Source of the DNA: a bacterium
GTDB taxonomy: Bacteria > UBA10199 > DSSB01
NCBI GenBank assembly: GCA_030426445.1
Contig: JAUHYS010000027.1
Coordinates: 1 to 13,461, forward strand
DNA: 13,461 bases
Reading direction: 5' to 3'
Position 1 is the stretch's first letter. Every line of letters starts with the position of its first letter. Under the pieces are notes generated by a model. That model was not told where the DNA came from, ran no database searches, and saw only the letters and a program-made list of their open reading frames with translations. The position numbers were made by a program, and so were the translations under genes. Positions 6,795 to 13,461 of this stretch are shown here, one piece after another.

Positions 6795-8567
6795 TTAAAG
6801 GGTTAAGATGTAGGGCTCTTTTGCAAAGAGTTTATTAATTTGAGATTTTGCGAAGTTATTTATTTCTGAAGCTGTTGTGAGCTTGATAGCCGTTTGAAAT
6901 AACTTTTTGGCCTGTTTCTGAGTAATAGAGCGAATCATGCGTTTTGCTCGTGGAATAGAAAGTGCGTTCATAGATAGCTCCTGGAATCCCATACCAACTA
7001 AAAATAATATATACAGTGGGTCGCTTGCCATTTCTCCACAAACGTTGATAGAAATATGGTGTTTTTTTGCAGCATCTAAAGTTTGGACTAGCATGCGTAA
7101 AATAGCCGGGTGTAATGGACGGTATAAATAATCAACGTTTTCGTTTGAGCGGTCGACAGCGAGACTGTATTGTATGAGGTCATTAGTGCCAATACTAAAA
7201 AAGTCGACTTCTTGTGCGAGCTCATTGGCAATCATTACTGAAGAGGGAACTTCAATCATCACTCCTATTTTTACATTATTATCAAAATGGTTATCTTCCC
7301 TATAAAGCTCTTCTTTCACTTCATTAAGAATTTCTTTTGCGCGGCGGATTTCTTCGAGTTCGCAGATAAGCGGAAAAAGAATTTTGAGTTTTCCATACAA
7401 ACTAGCTCTCAACATTGCCCTTAGTTGAATTTTAAAAATGGCTTTTTCTTTAAGGCAGAAACGAATTGCACGAAGACCTAGTGCAGGGTTGGTTTCTTTT
7501 TCATAAGGGTATGTTGTAAGAACTTTATCTCCTCCAATATCCAGTGTACGAATGGTAACAGTGTAAGGGTAAATTGATTTTAAAATCATTTGATAACTTT
7601 TGAAAAGTTCATTTTCAGTAGGTAGTTTTTTTTGATTCATAAAAAGAAATTCGCTTCGATATAAACCTATGCCTTCTGCTCCGTTTTCTTTGATAGATTG
7701 TATTTCTTCAATGAGCTCCATATTTGCTGTTAAATGTATTCTGTGATGATCTTTAGTTTCGGCGGACAAATGAGTCTCTTTAAGAAATATTTTTTTTAAT
7801 TCAAAGTCATGATGTTGTTGTTTTGTAAATTCTTCTATCAACATTTCAGAGGGGTCAGTGATGACTTTCCCATGAGTGCCATCAATAATAATGGTTTCAC
7901 CAGAGAGAAGGGTAGATGAAGCTTGGTGACAAGCAACAATGCAAGGGATTCCCAAAGCGCGAGAAATAATCGCTGTATGGCTTGTAGTTCCGCCGACTTC
8001 TATAATCATACCACCAATGTTATATTTTATAAGTTGAGCAGTTTCAGCGGGAGAAAGGTCATGAGCAATAACAATACAATTTTTGGGTAGGTTGGTAAAA
8101 CTTGCTTTATTTTTTCCTAGTAGGTGACATAAAATTCTTTCTTGAATATCCGAGAACTCATTTGCGCGTTCTTTTAAGTGAGACATGCCATGTTGGATTA
8201 AATGGTTTTTAATTTTCTCAGCATTTTTGTATAAAGCCCATTCTGCATTAATGTGTTCTTCTTTTATACTTTTTATAGTATTTTCGCGTAACCTTTTGTC
8301 TTGTAAAATCAAATGGTAGGTATCCAAAATATTAATTTGTTCTCTACCTTCAAATTTACATAGTTTTTCCTGAATTTTTTCGATTTCTTCAGATGCTTTT
8401 TCTAAAGCAGATAAAAAGCGTTCTGTTTCAGATGTAATTTCTTTGTTATTAATCCAATACCGAGGTAAGTTGTAGTTTGTTTTTTTGACAACATAAGCTT
8501 TACCGATGTAGATTCCAGGGGAGCAACCTATTCCATGCAGATCTAAGCTTTTAGCTTTTTTATTCAA
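6795..8567 (-). CDS. ptsI: Phosphoenolpyruvate-protein phosphotransferase (Enzyme I of the PTS)
   Basis: Enzyme I takes the phosphoryl group from phosphoenolpyruvate and passes it to HPr in the cytoplasm. The 590-residue length is close to E. coli PtsI (575), and there is no N-terminal GAF domain as in PtsP. The swivelling phosphohistidine domain has GGTTSHTAI with the active His197. The barrel domain has GLYRSEFLFM (Arg304), VMIEVPS (Glu439), TNDLIQYSLAVDR (Asn462, Asp463) and NVCGEMASDP (Cys510, the acid/base residue). All expected catalytic residues are present. The start is a TTG at 8567, because no ATG occurs before codon 128 and the conserved HGIGCSPGI begins at residue 11; AAAGGT lies 6 nt upstream. 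It is the last gene of the ptsN-ptsH-ptsI series, 47 bp after ptsH. With no sugar-specific permease nearby, it most likely feeds a regulatory PTS. Confidence 0.95.
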   Translation of the reverse strand: MNKKAKSLDLHGIGCSPGIYIGKAYVVKKTNYNLPRYWINNKEITSETERFLSALEKASEEIEKIQEKLCKFEGREQINILDTYHLILQDKRLRENTIKSIKEEHINAEWALYKNAEKIKNHLIQHGMSHLKERANEFSDIQERILCHLLGKNKASFTNLPKNCIVIAHDLSPAETAQLIKYNIGGMIIEVGGTTSHTAIISRALGIPCIVACHQASSTLLSGETIIIDGTHGKVITDPSEMLIEEFTKQQHHDFELKKIFLKETHLSAETKDHHRIHLTANMELIEEIQSIKENGAEGIGLYRSEFLFMNQKKLPTENELFKSYQMILKSIYPYTVTIRTLDIGGDKVLTTYPYEKETNPALGLRAIRFCLKEKAIFKIQLRAMLRASLYGKLKILFPLICELEEIRRAKEILNEVKEELYREDNHFDNNVKIGVMIEVPSSVMIANELAQEVDFFSIGTNDLIQYSLAVDRSNENVDYLYRPLHPAILRMLVQTLDAAKKHHISINVCGEMASDPLYILFLVGMGFQELSMNALSIPRAKRMIRSITQKQAKKLFQTAIKLTTASEINNFAKSQINKLFAKEPYILTL

Positions 8568-8573
8568 AAATCT

Positions 8574-8579
8574 ACCTTT
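8574..8579 (-). promoter_or_regulatory. Ribosome binding site supporting the TTG start of ptsI
   Basis: Read on the minus strand, AAAGGT lies 6 nt before the TTG at 8567-8565. No ATG or GTG is positioned to give a complete Enzyme I N-terminus, so this site decides the start. Confidence 0.6.
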
Positions 8580-8614
8580 AATTTATACTCATTGAGTCTT
8601 TAATATTTTTGTTA

Positions 8615-8884
8615 TTATACTTCATGAAACTCATTTTTGATGAGATTTTCAATTGCATTTAAACTATCCTTGGCATCAGAACCCTGGCAAGTTACTTTAA
8701 TGGTAGTGTTTTTAGCTGCAGCCAGCGTTAGTAAATCTAATATACTCTTAGCATCTGCCTTTAGATTTCCTTTATAGATGGTTATTTGACTAGAAAACCG
8801 GTTAGCAAGCTTAACAAGCTGTGCTGCGGCTCGGACATGAAGTCCTAATTTATTTTTAAGAATAAATTCTTTCTCAGAGTGCAT
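8615..8884 (-). CDS. ptsH: Phosphocarrier protein HPr
   Basis: HPr shuttles phosphate from Enzyme I to EIIA proteins. The 89 residues match the family's usual length. The phosphorylation motif LGLHVRAA places the active His at residue 16. The second conserved motif ADAKSILDLLTLAA (43-56) keeps Ser47, the position phosphorylated by HPr kinase in Firmicutes and in some proteobacteria; no hprK gene is seen in the window. The gene follows ptsN by 27 bp and precedes ptsI by 47 bp, so the three are probably co-transcribed. The AT-rich leader before the ATG shows no convincing Shine-Dalgarno sequence, which suggests an AU-rich unstructured start or coupling to ptsN translation. Confidence 0.95.
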   Translation of the reverse strand: MHSEKEFILKNKLGLHVRAAAQLVKLANRFSSQITIYKGNLKADAKSILDLLTLAAAKNTTIKVTCQGSDAKDSLNAIENLIKNEFHEV

Positions 8885-8911
8885 AAAATTTAATAAGGTT
8901 AAAATAGAAGC

Positions 8912-9373
8912 TTAATAGCTATTATCCTCTTTAATGATCATTTCATAGAGTTGCTCCTCGCTTTTTGCATTGAGTAAGGCTTCGCGAAAAGCGAGACTTT
9001 TAAGAAGTCGAGAGAGTTTTGCCAAAGCCTTAAGGTGTTGGCCTGCTGAGTTTTCGGGAGCAATTAAAGCAAAAAAAAGATGCGAGAGCTCACCATCCTG
9101 AGCATCGAAATCGATGCCTTCTGAGGACCTGCCAAATGCAGCAGTGATAGTTTCAATTTTGTTAAGTTTACCGTGAGGAATGGCAACACCGCTACCGATC
9201 CCAGTCGAACCAAGCTCTTCTCTTTTATTAAGAGTCTCTGAGATATCTTCTTTGCGAACCTGGTGGTTGATTTTGTGCAAGGCTTCCGAAAGTTCTTGAA
9301 TGACAGATATTTTGTCTTGGGCTTTCAGTTCGAAAATAACAGCTTCAGGTTTTAGAATATCATTCATTTTCAT
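8912..9373 (-). CDS. ptsN: Nitrogen-regulatory PTS EIIA protein (EIIA-Ntr)
   Basis: This 153-residue cytoplasmic PTS EIIA domain of the mannitol/fructose/Ntr class accepts phosphate from HPr and acts as a regulator. The active site is GSGVAIPHGKL with His67. The supporting second histidine is in GQHLKALAKL (His113). The N-terminal MNDILKPEAV and the ETLNKREELGSTGIG stretch (47-61) are typical of PtsN. It sits after rpoN and hpf, the classic neighbourhood of ptsN, and directly before ptsH and ptsI, so its phosphate donors are encoded beside it. Translation can start at codon 1 (AGGG 9 nt upstream) or at Met3. A strong inverted repeat lies between hpf and this gene. The targets (for example potassium transport or KdpD, as in enterobacteria) cannot be inferred here. 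Confidence 0.95.
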   Translation of the reverse strand: MKMNDILKPEAVIFELKAQDKISVIQELSEALHKINHQVRKEDISETLNKREELGSTGIGSGVAIPHGKLNKIETITAAFGRSSEGIDFDAQDGELSHLFFALIAPENSAGQHLKALAKLSRLLKSLAFREALLNAKSEEQLYEMIIKEDNSY

Positions 9374-9457
9374 AGCATTTTGCCCTAGCAGGTTGAAAGT
9401 TCTTCTTACTTTTTTTTAATTGTGTGGATGTCTAGGATTTATATAAATTGAAAATAT

Positions 9458-9501
9458 AGACTCTCCCTAAAACGCCATTTTTAGTGTTTTAGGGAGAGTC
9501 T
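9458..9501 (-). terminator. Perfect 16-bp inverted repeat between hpf and ptsN, probable terminator or attenuator
   Basis: The arms 9458-9473 (AGACTCTCCCTAAAAC) and 9486-9501 (GTTTTAGGGAGAGTCT) are perfectly complementary around a 12-nt loop. On the minus strand the stem is followed by TATATTTTC, an imperfect U-rich tail; on the plus strand by TTATAAC. It lies after the hpf stop codon, so it is read here as a leaky terminator or a 3'-end-stabilising hairpin for the rpoN-hpf transcript. The strand is inferred from the gene direction. Confidence 0.65.
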
Positions 9502-9532
9502 TTATAACATTTTAGGTATGATTCGAATAGCT

Positions 9533-9856
9533 TTATGCCATACTAACGACACTTTCAGTTTCAATACCTTTGTGTTCAGTCAGCTTTTCCTTATGTTTTT
9601 TAGCCTGACGTTCTATTTTATGAACAACTTTATCAATCGATGCGTACATGTCATTAGATTCTTCTACTGCATGGGCACGAAATTCTTTAGCATTGATTTG
9701 TATTTCAGCTATTTGGCGGATTTTTTCTACCTCCAAAACAGCGTGGATATCAATTGGATCGTTGATGTACTTGAGTATTTTTTGAATTTTTTGAGCAACG
9801 TGCTCTCGCAAGGCATCAGAAGAGGGTAAATGACGAAATGTGACATTTAAGTTCAT
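9533..9856 (-). CDS. hpf: Ribosome hibernation promoting factor, short form
   Basis: This 107-residue protein is of the HPF/YfiA (RaiA) family, which binds the 30S decoding region and helps inactivate ribosomes in stationary phase or under stress. The fold shows in MNLNVTFRHLPSSDALREHV (1-20), the KIQKILKYIND segment, IQINAKEFRAHAVEESNDMYASIDKVVHKIERQAKKHKEK pattern of strand plus basic C-terminal helix, and the YASID motif. It lacks the C-terminal dimerisation domain of long HPF, so it is the short type that usually follows rpoN. It has the best ribosome site in the window, AAAGGAGG at 9870-9863, 6 nt before the ATG. It starts 53 bp after rpoN with no terminator between, so it is probably co-transcribed, and is separated from ptsN by a strong hairpin. 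Confidence 0.93.
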   Translation of the reverse strand: MNLNVTFRHLPSSDALREHVAQKIQKILKYINDPIDIHAVLEVEKIRQIAEIQINAKEFRAHAVEESNDMYASIDKVVHKIERQAKKHKEKLTEHKGIETESVVSMA

Positions 9857-9862
9857 AAATTG

Positions 9863-9870
9863 CCTCCTTT
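9863..9870 (-). promoter_or_regulatory. Near-perfect Shine-Dalgarno of hpf
   Basis: On the minus strand AAAGGAGG lies 6 nt before the hpf ATG. It is much stronger than the ribosome sites of the neighbouring genes, which suggests high translation of hpf relative to rpoN. Confidence 0.75.
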
Positions 9871-9909
9871 GTTTATTGTTAAAAGTTTTTTCATTTTTAC
9901 AAAAACTCT

Positions 9910-11355
9910 TTAATAAAATTGTCTGCGCTTGGAAGAAGGGAGTATTCCTAAAGTTTCTCTATACTTTGCAATAGTCCTTCTCGCAATATCAATATTTTCA
10001 CTTTGTAACATTTTTACAATCTTTTGATCAGATAAAGGTTTTTTGGGATCTTCTTGAGAAATCAGGTTTTTAATTTTCATCTTTATAGACTCAGATGCAA
10101 TTGAATCACCTTCTGTAGTAGAAATTCCGGTATTAAAAAAGTATTTTAGTTCAAAGATGCCGTGAGGTGTATGCATATATTTATTCGTTGTGACACGAGA
10201 AACGGTGGATTCGTGCATTTCAATTTCGTTAGCAACGTCTTTTAGTACCATGGGTTTTAAAAAGTTAACGCCTTTTTCAAAAAAATCTTGTTGAAACTGT
10301 ACTATGGTTTTTGCTGTTTTAAACAAGGTTCTTTGTCTTTGATGAATACTTTTAATAAGCCATAGTGCTGAACGCAGTTTATCTTGCACATAGGACTTAG
10401 TTTTTTCTTGTACGTTTTGTTCCATCATTGACTTGTAAAGAGCATTGACTTTAAGCTTAGGGAGACCATCTTCATTTAAAAAGACCACCCATTCTGAACC
10501 AATTTTTCTTACATAAACATCGGGTGTAATATATTGAGCATCATTGGAACTGCTAAATTGCCTACCGGGTTTGGGCTCGAGTTCATAAATGATTTTTGCA
10601 AGTCTTGTGACTTTTTCTAGTGAGAGCTTGAGCTTTTTAGCTATTTTTAAAAAGTCTCTTCTTTCTAAAAATTGTAAATGGTCATGGATGATTTTTTCAA
10701 GTAAATGTCTATCTGAAAAAGATTTCACCTGAATGAGTAAACATTCTTTGAGATTGCGGGCGGCAATGCCTGGTGGGTCGAATTCTTGAATACGTTTTAG
10801 GATCGATTCGGCTTGTTCAAATGGGATATTTGCTTTTTGTGCAATTTCTTCGAGGTCTTCAATAAGATAGCCGTCTTCACCAATAGCTCCTAAGATGGAA
10901 GTGCCTATTTCAATCTCTTCTGGGGTAAGGTCAGACATTTGTAATTGCCACATCAAATGATCAAAGAGACTCGTGCTATTGGCTAAAGTGTTTTCGTAAG
11001 AAGGGTATTCGTCATCATTAGAACCTTGAAAAGTTTGTGAATAGTCTCCTGACCCTGAAGAGTTAATATAGTTTTCCCAATCGATTTCGACATCTTTTTT
11101 ATTAAAGTCACTTTCATTGCCTGTCATTTCAGCTTTTTCTTGAGTGTTCTCTTCGGTTTTTTTTTCAAGTCTTGAGCTGTCTTCTTCGTTGCTGGGAGCC
11201 CCTTCCTCTAATAATGGGTTTTCGACTAATTCTTTTTCAACCATTTCCACCAGTTCGGGTTGGGAAAGTTGCAATAATTTAATGGCTTGTTGAAGCTGAG
11301 GTGTAATGACAAGTTGTTGAGAAAGTTTGAGATTTTGCTTTATTTCTAGGGCCAT
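9910..11355 (-). CDS. rpoN: RNA polymerase sigma-54 factor
   Basis: Sigma-54 directs core RNA polymerase to -24/-12 promoters that need AAA+ enhancer-binding activators. The 481-residue protein has all the regions. The glutamine/leucine-rich region I spans about 1-50 (LKLSQQLVITPQLQQAIKLLQ). The acidic, low-complexity region II spans about 52-125. The core-binding domain spans about 127-310, with EFDPPGIAARNLKECLLIQ at 191-209. In the DNA-binding domain, a helix-turn-helix (371-391, LKDVANEIEMHESTVSRV) is followed by the RpoN box ARRTIAKYRE (458-467). Length is normal and no domain is missing. A minus-strand promoter with TTGACA lies 57-86 bp upstream of the ATG; the ribosome site is weak (TAAGA). 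It stands between pyrG and hpf. The usual lptB neighbour is absent from the window. Confidence 0.97.
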   Translation of the reverse strand: MALEIKQNLKLSQQLVITPQLQQAIKLLQLSQPELVEMVEKELVENPLLEEGAPSNEEDSSRLEKKTEENTQEKAEMTGNESDFNKKDVEIDWENYINSSGSGDYSQTFQGSNDDEYPSYENTLANSTSLFDHLMWQLQMSDLTPEEIEIGTSILGAIGEDGYLIEDLEEIAQKANIPFEQAESILKRIQEFDPPGIAARNLKECLLIQVKSFSDRHLLEKIIHDHLQFLERRDFLKIAKKLKLSLEKVTRLAKIIYELEPKPGRQFSSSNDAQYITPDVYVRKIGSEWVVFLNEDGLPKLKVNALYKSMMEQNVQEKTKSYVQDKLRSALWLIKSIHQRQRTLFKTAKTIVQFQQDFFEKGVNFLKPMVLKDVANEIEMHESTVSRVTTNKYMHTPHGIFELKYFFNTGISTTEGDSIASESIKMKIKNLISQEDPKKPLSDQKIVKMLQSENIDIARRTIAKYRETLGILPSSKRRQFY

Positions 11356-11411
11356 AATCTTAGTCTATCGCATTTTTAAGATCTTATCACGAGTTATTAT
11401 TTATCTGGGGA

Positions 11412-11441
11412 ATCATAAATGCTATAAGCTTAAAATGTCAA
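11412..11441 (-). promoter_or_regulatory. Sigma-70-like promoter of rpoN-hpf
   Basis: On the minus strand the perfect -35 box TTGACA (11441-11436) is followed after 18 bp by TATGAT (11417-11412), five of six for the -10 box. Transcription would start near 11405, about 50 nt before the rpoN ATG. This gives rpoN a start independent of pyrG. Confidence 0.6.
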
Positions 11442-11467
11442 GGTATGGCTTAATCTATTAAGATCAT

Positions 11468-13147
11468 TTAGTTTTTATTTTTAGGCTCCGACTGAGTACT
11501 TTGAGGTGCTTCGTTTTTAGAGTTTTTTTTCTGGTCTTTCCAAAGGTTTTTTTGTTGGAAAAGTGCGCAGGACTCGACAAAATGAGAAAATATAGGATGC
11601 GGATACATGGGACGTGACTTGAATTCAGGGTGAAATTGACAAGCAATAAAAAAGGGATGGGAAGGGTATTCAATAATTTCGACTAAAAGCTTATCGGGAG
11701 AAAGCCCAGAGAAGACCAGTCCTTTTTCTGCAAGCGTTTCTCGATAAGCATTGTTAAATTCATAACGGTGACGGTGCCTTTCGGAAATTTCTCTTTCTTG
11801 GTAAACCTTTTGAGCCAAGGTATTTTTTTCTAAGGTACAAGGGTAGGCCCCTAAGCGCATGGTCGCTCCCTTGTGAGTGAATTTTTTTTGTTCTTCCATC
11901 AGATCAATTAGAGAGACTTGGCAGGTTTCGTCAAATTCTCGGCTGTTGGCTTCTGCGAGACCACAGACATTGCGAGCAAATTCGACACATGCGAGTTGCA
12001 TGCCTAAACAAATCCCAAAGAAAGGTATCTGGTTTTCGCGGGCATATTGGATAGCATCGATTTTGCCTTGGATACCACGGTCACCAAAACCTCCTGGGAC
12101 TAAAATACCATCTACCTCAGAAAATGCCTTTGATAATTTTTTTTGATTGAGTTTTTCGCTGTCAAAGAACTTTAGATTGACCTGAATGCGTTGTGCATAG
12201 CCGCCGTGGCGTAGGGCCTCGTTGAGGCTTTTATAGCTTTCGGTTAACTCAACATATTTTCCTACAATAGCGATATTGACTTCTTTTACAGGGTGCCGAA
12301 TGTTTTCAATGAGTTGCTTCCATTCCACTAGGTCTGGTTGGCGGGTCCAAATATTAAGCCTTTCGGCAATTTTTTCATCCACGCCCTGTTCGTGAAGGGC
12401 AATTGGGACTTCGTAAATATTGCTGACATCACGGGCCGTAAACACACTGTCAGGATCTAGGTTGCAAAACATAGCAATTTTACTTTTGATGTCTTGGCTT
12501 AAATCACTTTGTGTTCGGCACAATAAGATATCTGGCTGGATACCGATTTCTCGTAATTTTTGCACACTGTGTTGAGTTGGCTTGGTTTTGATCTCTCCTG
12601 CTGCATGAATAAAAGGGACTAAAGTAAGGTGGATATAAATGACATTTTGACTGCCAACGTCGTACTTAAATTGTCGAATGGCTTCTAAAAATGGGAGGCT
12701 TTCAATATCACCGACAGTTCCGCCAATCTCGACCATGACCAGGTCAACCCCTTTGGAAACTTTTAGAATAGCACTTTTAATTTCATCGGTGATGTGTGGA
12801 ATGACTTGTACTGTTTTGCCCAGATATTCTCCACGACGTTCTTTTTGAATGACGGAATCATAGATTTTACCTGTGGTGACGTTGTTTTTGCGGGTCAGCT
12901 TGGCATGGGTAAAACGTTCATAGTGACCTAAGTCTAAATCGGTTTCGGCCCCATCATCGGTAACGTAAACTTCGCCGTGTTGAAAGGGGTTCATGGTTCC
13001 TGGGTCGACATTGATGTAGGGGTCCAGTTTTAGAATAGAGATTTTGAGACCGCGATTTTCGAGGAGTGCTCCGATACTTGCCGTAGCAAGTCCTTTGCCT
13101 AGGGAAGAAACGACTCCTCCAGTCATAAAAATATATTTAGGTTGCAT
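11468..13147 (-). CDS. pyrG: CTP synthase (glutamine hydrolysing)
   Basis: CTP synthase converts UTP, ATP and glutamine to CTP in the last step of pyrimidine nucleotide synthesis. The 559-residue protein has the synthetase domain (1 to about 267), with GGVVSSLGKGLATASIG (10-26), LDPYINVDPGTMNPFQHGEV (41-60) and VEIGGTVGDIES (139-150). The class I glutamine amidotransferase domain (about 290-535) has PGGFGDRG (351-358), the nucleophile Cys380 in GICLGMQ, and the His506/Glu508 pair in QFHPEF. All catalytic residues are present. The C-terminus carries a lysine- and asparagine-rich tail of about 25 residues (535-559), making it slightly longer than the E. coli enzyme (545). The start ATG has only a weak GTAGG ribosome site, but MQPKYIFMTGG matches the usual N-terminus. 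It is flanked by argC upstream and rpoN downstream; no clear terminator follows it. Confidence 0.98.
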   Translation of the reverse strand: MQPKYIFMTGGVVSSLGKGLATASIGALLENRGLKISILKLDPYINVDPGTMNPFQHGEVYVTDDGAETDLDLGHYERFTHAKLTRKNNVTTGKIYDSVIQKERRGEYLGKTVQVIPHITDEIKSAILKVSKGVDLVMVEIGGTVGDIESLPFLEAIRQFKYDVGSQNVIYIHLTLVPFIHAAGEIKTKPTQHSVQKLREIGIQPDILLCRTQSDLSQDIKSKIAMFCNLDPDSVFTARDVSNIYEVPIALHEQGVDEKIAERLNIWTRQPDLVEWKQLIENIRHPVKEVNIAIVGKYVELTESYKSLNEALRHGGYAQRIQVNLKFFDSEKLNQKKLSKAFSEVDGILVPGGFGDRGIQGKIDAIQYARENQIPFFGICLGMQLACVEFARNVCGLAEANSREFDETCQVSLIDLMEEQKKFTHKGATMRLGAYPCTLEKNTLAQKVYQEREISERHRHRYEFNNAYRETLAEKGLVFSGLSPDKLLVEIIEYPSHPFFIACQFHPEFKSRPMYPHPIFSHFVESCALFQQKNLWKDQKKNSKNEAPQSTQSEPKNKN

Positions 13148-13262
13148 ATTATTTGCCTACTTTAATTTCTTAAAAGTCCGCATAGGTGTTTTATATTTTA
13201 ATGGTTACACTATCTTCTCTTGAGTTTGCAATGATAGATTTTTTTTATTTTTGAAAAACTCA

Positions 13263-13461
13263 TTAAGGGGTGGGGGGCAATGATATAAGCCCAGTGTTTT
13301 CTTTCCAGCCAAAAATGAGATTCATATTTTGAATGGCTTGCCCTGAAGCCCCTTTGACCAGGTTATCAATGGCACTAATGACAGTCACGCGTTGAGTACG
13401 TGTGTCGACAAAGAGTCCAATATCACAGAAATTTGTATTGCGGACTTCTTTGGTTTCTGGG
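13263..13461 (-). CDS. argC: N-acetyl-gamma-glutamyl-phosphate reductase, C-terminal end (cut by window edge)
   Basis: Only the last 65 codons are in the window, and the gene continues off the right edge. The fragment reads RNTNFCDIGLFVDTR (7-21), then VTVISAIDNLVKGASGQA (25-42) and IQNMNLIFGW (43-52). This is the highly conserved C-terminal pattern of ArgC, which reduces N-acetylglutamyl phosphate to the semialdehyde in arginine synthesis. The catalytic cysteine lies outside. The protein ends ISLPPTP at a TAA (13265-13263). It lies 115 bp upstream of pyrG on the same strand. The gap is AT-rich; I see neither a convincing terminator nor a strong promoter there. Confidence 0.9.
   Translation of the reverse strand, partial: PETKEVRNTNFCDIGLFVDTRTQRVTVISAIDNLVKGASGQAIQNMNLIFGWKENTGLISLPPTP

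Noticed and set aside
6816..6830. Small hairpin CTCTTT-TGC-AAAGAG followed by TTTATT on the plus strand, possible terminator for the binding-protein gene
   Set aside because: Only six mostly A-T pairs, lying inside the ptsI coding region; too weak to call.
9518..9829. 103-codon open frame on the plus strand opposite hpf
   Set aside because: It is the antisense shadow of hpf, with a hydrophobic Phe-rich composition and no start signal; hpf itself is clearly coding.
11877..12146. 89-codon plus-strand and 69-codon minus-strand (11464-11673) frames overlapping pyrG
   Set aside because: Both are alternative-frame shadows of the strongly conserved pyrG coding sequence.
13148..13262. Promoter for pyrG (TTGCAA near 13227-13232)
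   Set aside because: No -10 box occurs at an acceptable distance with good match; left uncalled.

Overview
The window looks like a chromosomal segment of an AT-rich Gram-negative bacterium. An outer-membrane TonB-dependent receptor and two signal-peptide exports show the envelope type. The sigma-54 / PTS-Ntr cluster and the sequence style of RpoN are most like those of the old 'Deltaproteobacteria' (Desulfobacterota, Bdellovibrionota, SAR324 and similar). That placement is an impression from protein motifs, not a phylogeny.

Left edge (1-690): the N-terminal part of a tyrosine recombinase (phage or genomic-island integrase) runs off the window on the minus strand. About 100 bp away, on the plus strand, is a tRNA-Arg(CCU) gene. 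The pair suggests that an integrated element lies to the left, with the tRNA at or near its boundary.

Middle, plus strand (837-6790): three envelope/signalling genes read in the same direction. They encode a membrane hybrid histidine kinase (HAMP, PAS, HisKA, HATPase, a degenerate receiver and a canonical receiver), a TonB-dependent outer-membrane receptor behind a good sigma-70-like promoter, and a periplasmic substrate-binding protein of the ABC_sub_bind type. No permease, ATPase or response regulator accompanies them. Together they could form a sensing or uptake module: the outer-membrane receptor admits a ligand, the periplasmic protein binds it, and the kinase reports it. The ligand cannot be read from the sequence.

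Right half, minus strand (6795-13461): a housekeeping and regulatory series. In transcription order it is argC (C-terminal end only), pyrG (CTP synthase), rpoN (sigma-54), hpf (short ribosome hibernation factor), ptsN (EIIA-Ntr), ptsH (HPr) and ptsI (Enzyme I). The last three form a complete EI-HPr-EIIA phosphoryl chain with no sugar permease in view, i.e. a regulatory nitrogen-type PTS. rpoN has its own promoter with a perfect TTGACA -35 box. A perfect 16-bp inverted repeat separates hpf from ptsN and probably sets the relative expression of the two halves.

The plus-strand module and the minus-strand cluster converge with only 4 bp between stop codons (6791-6794). There is no gene-free stretch longer than about 225 bp. 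I do not see CRISPR arrays, insertion sequences or ribosomal RNA genes.
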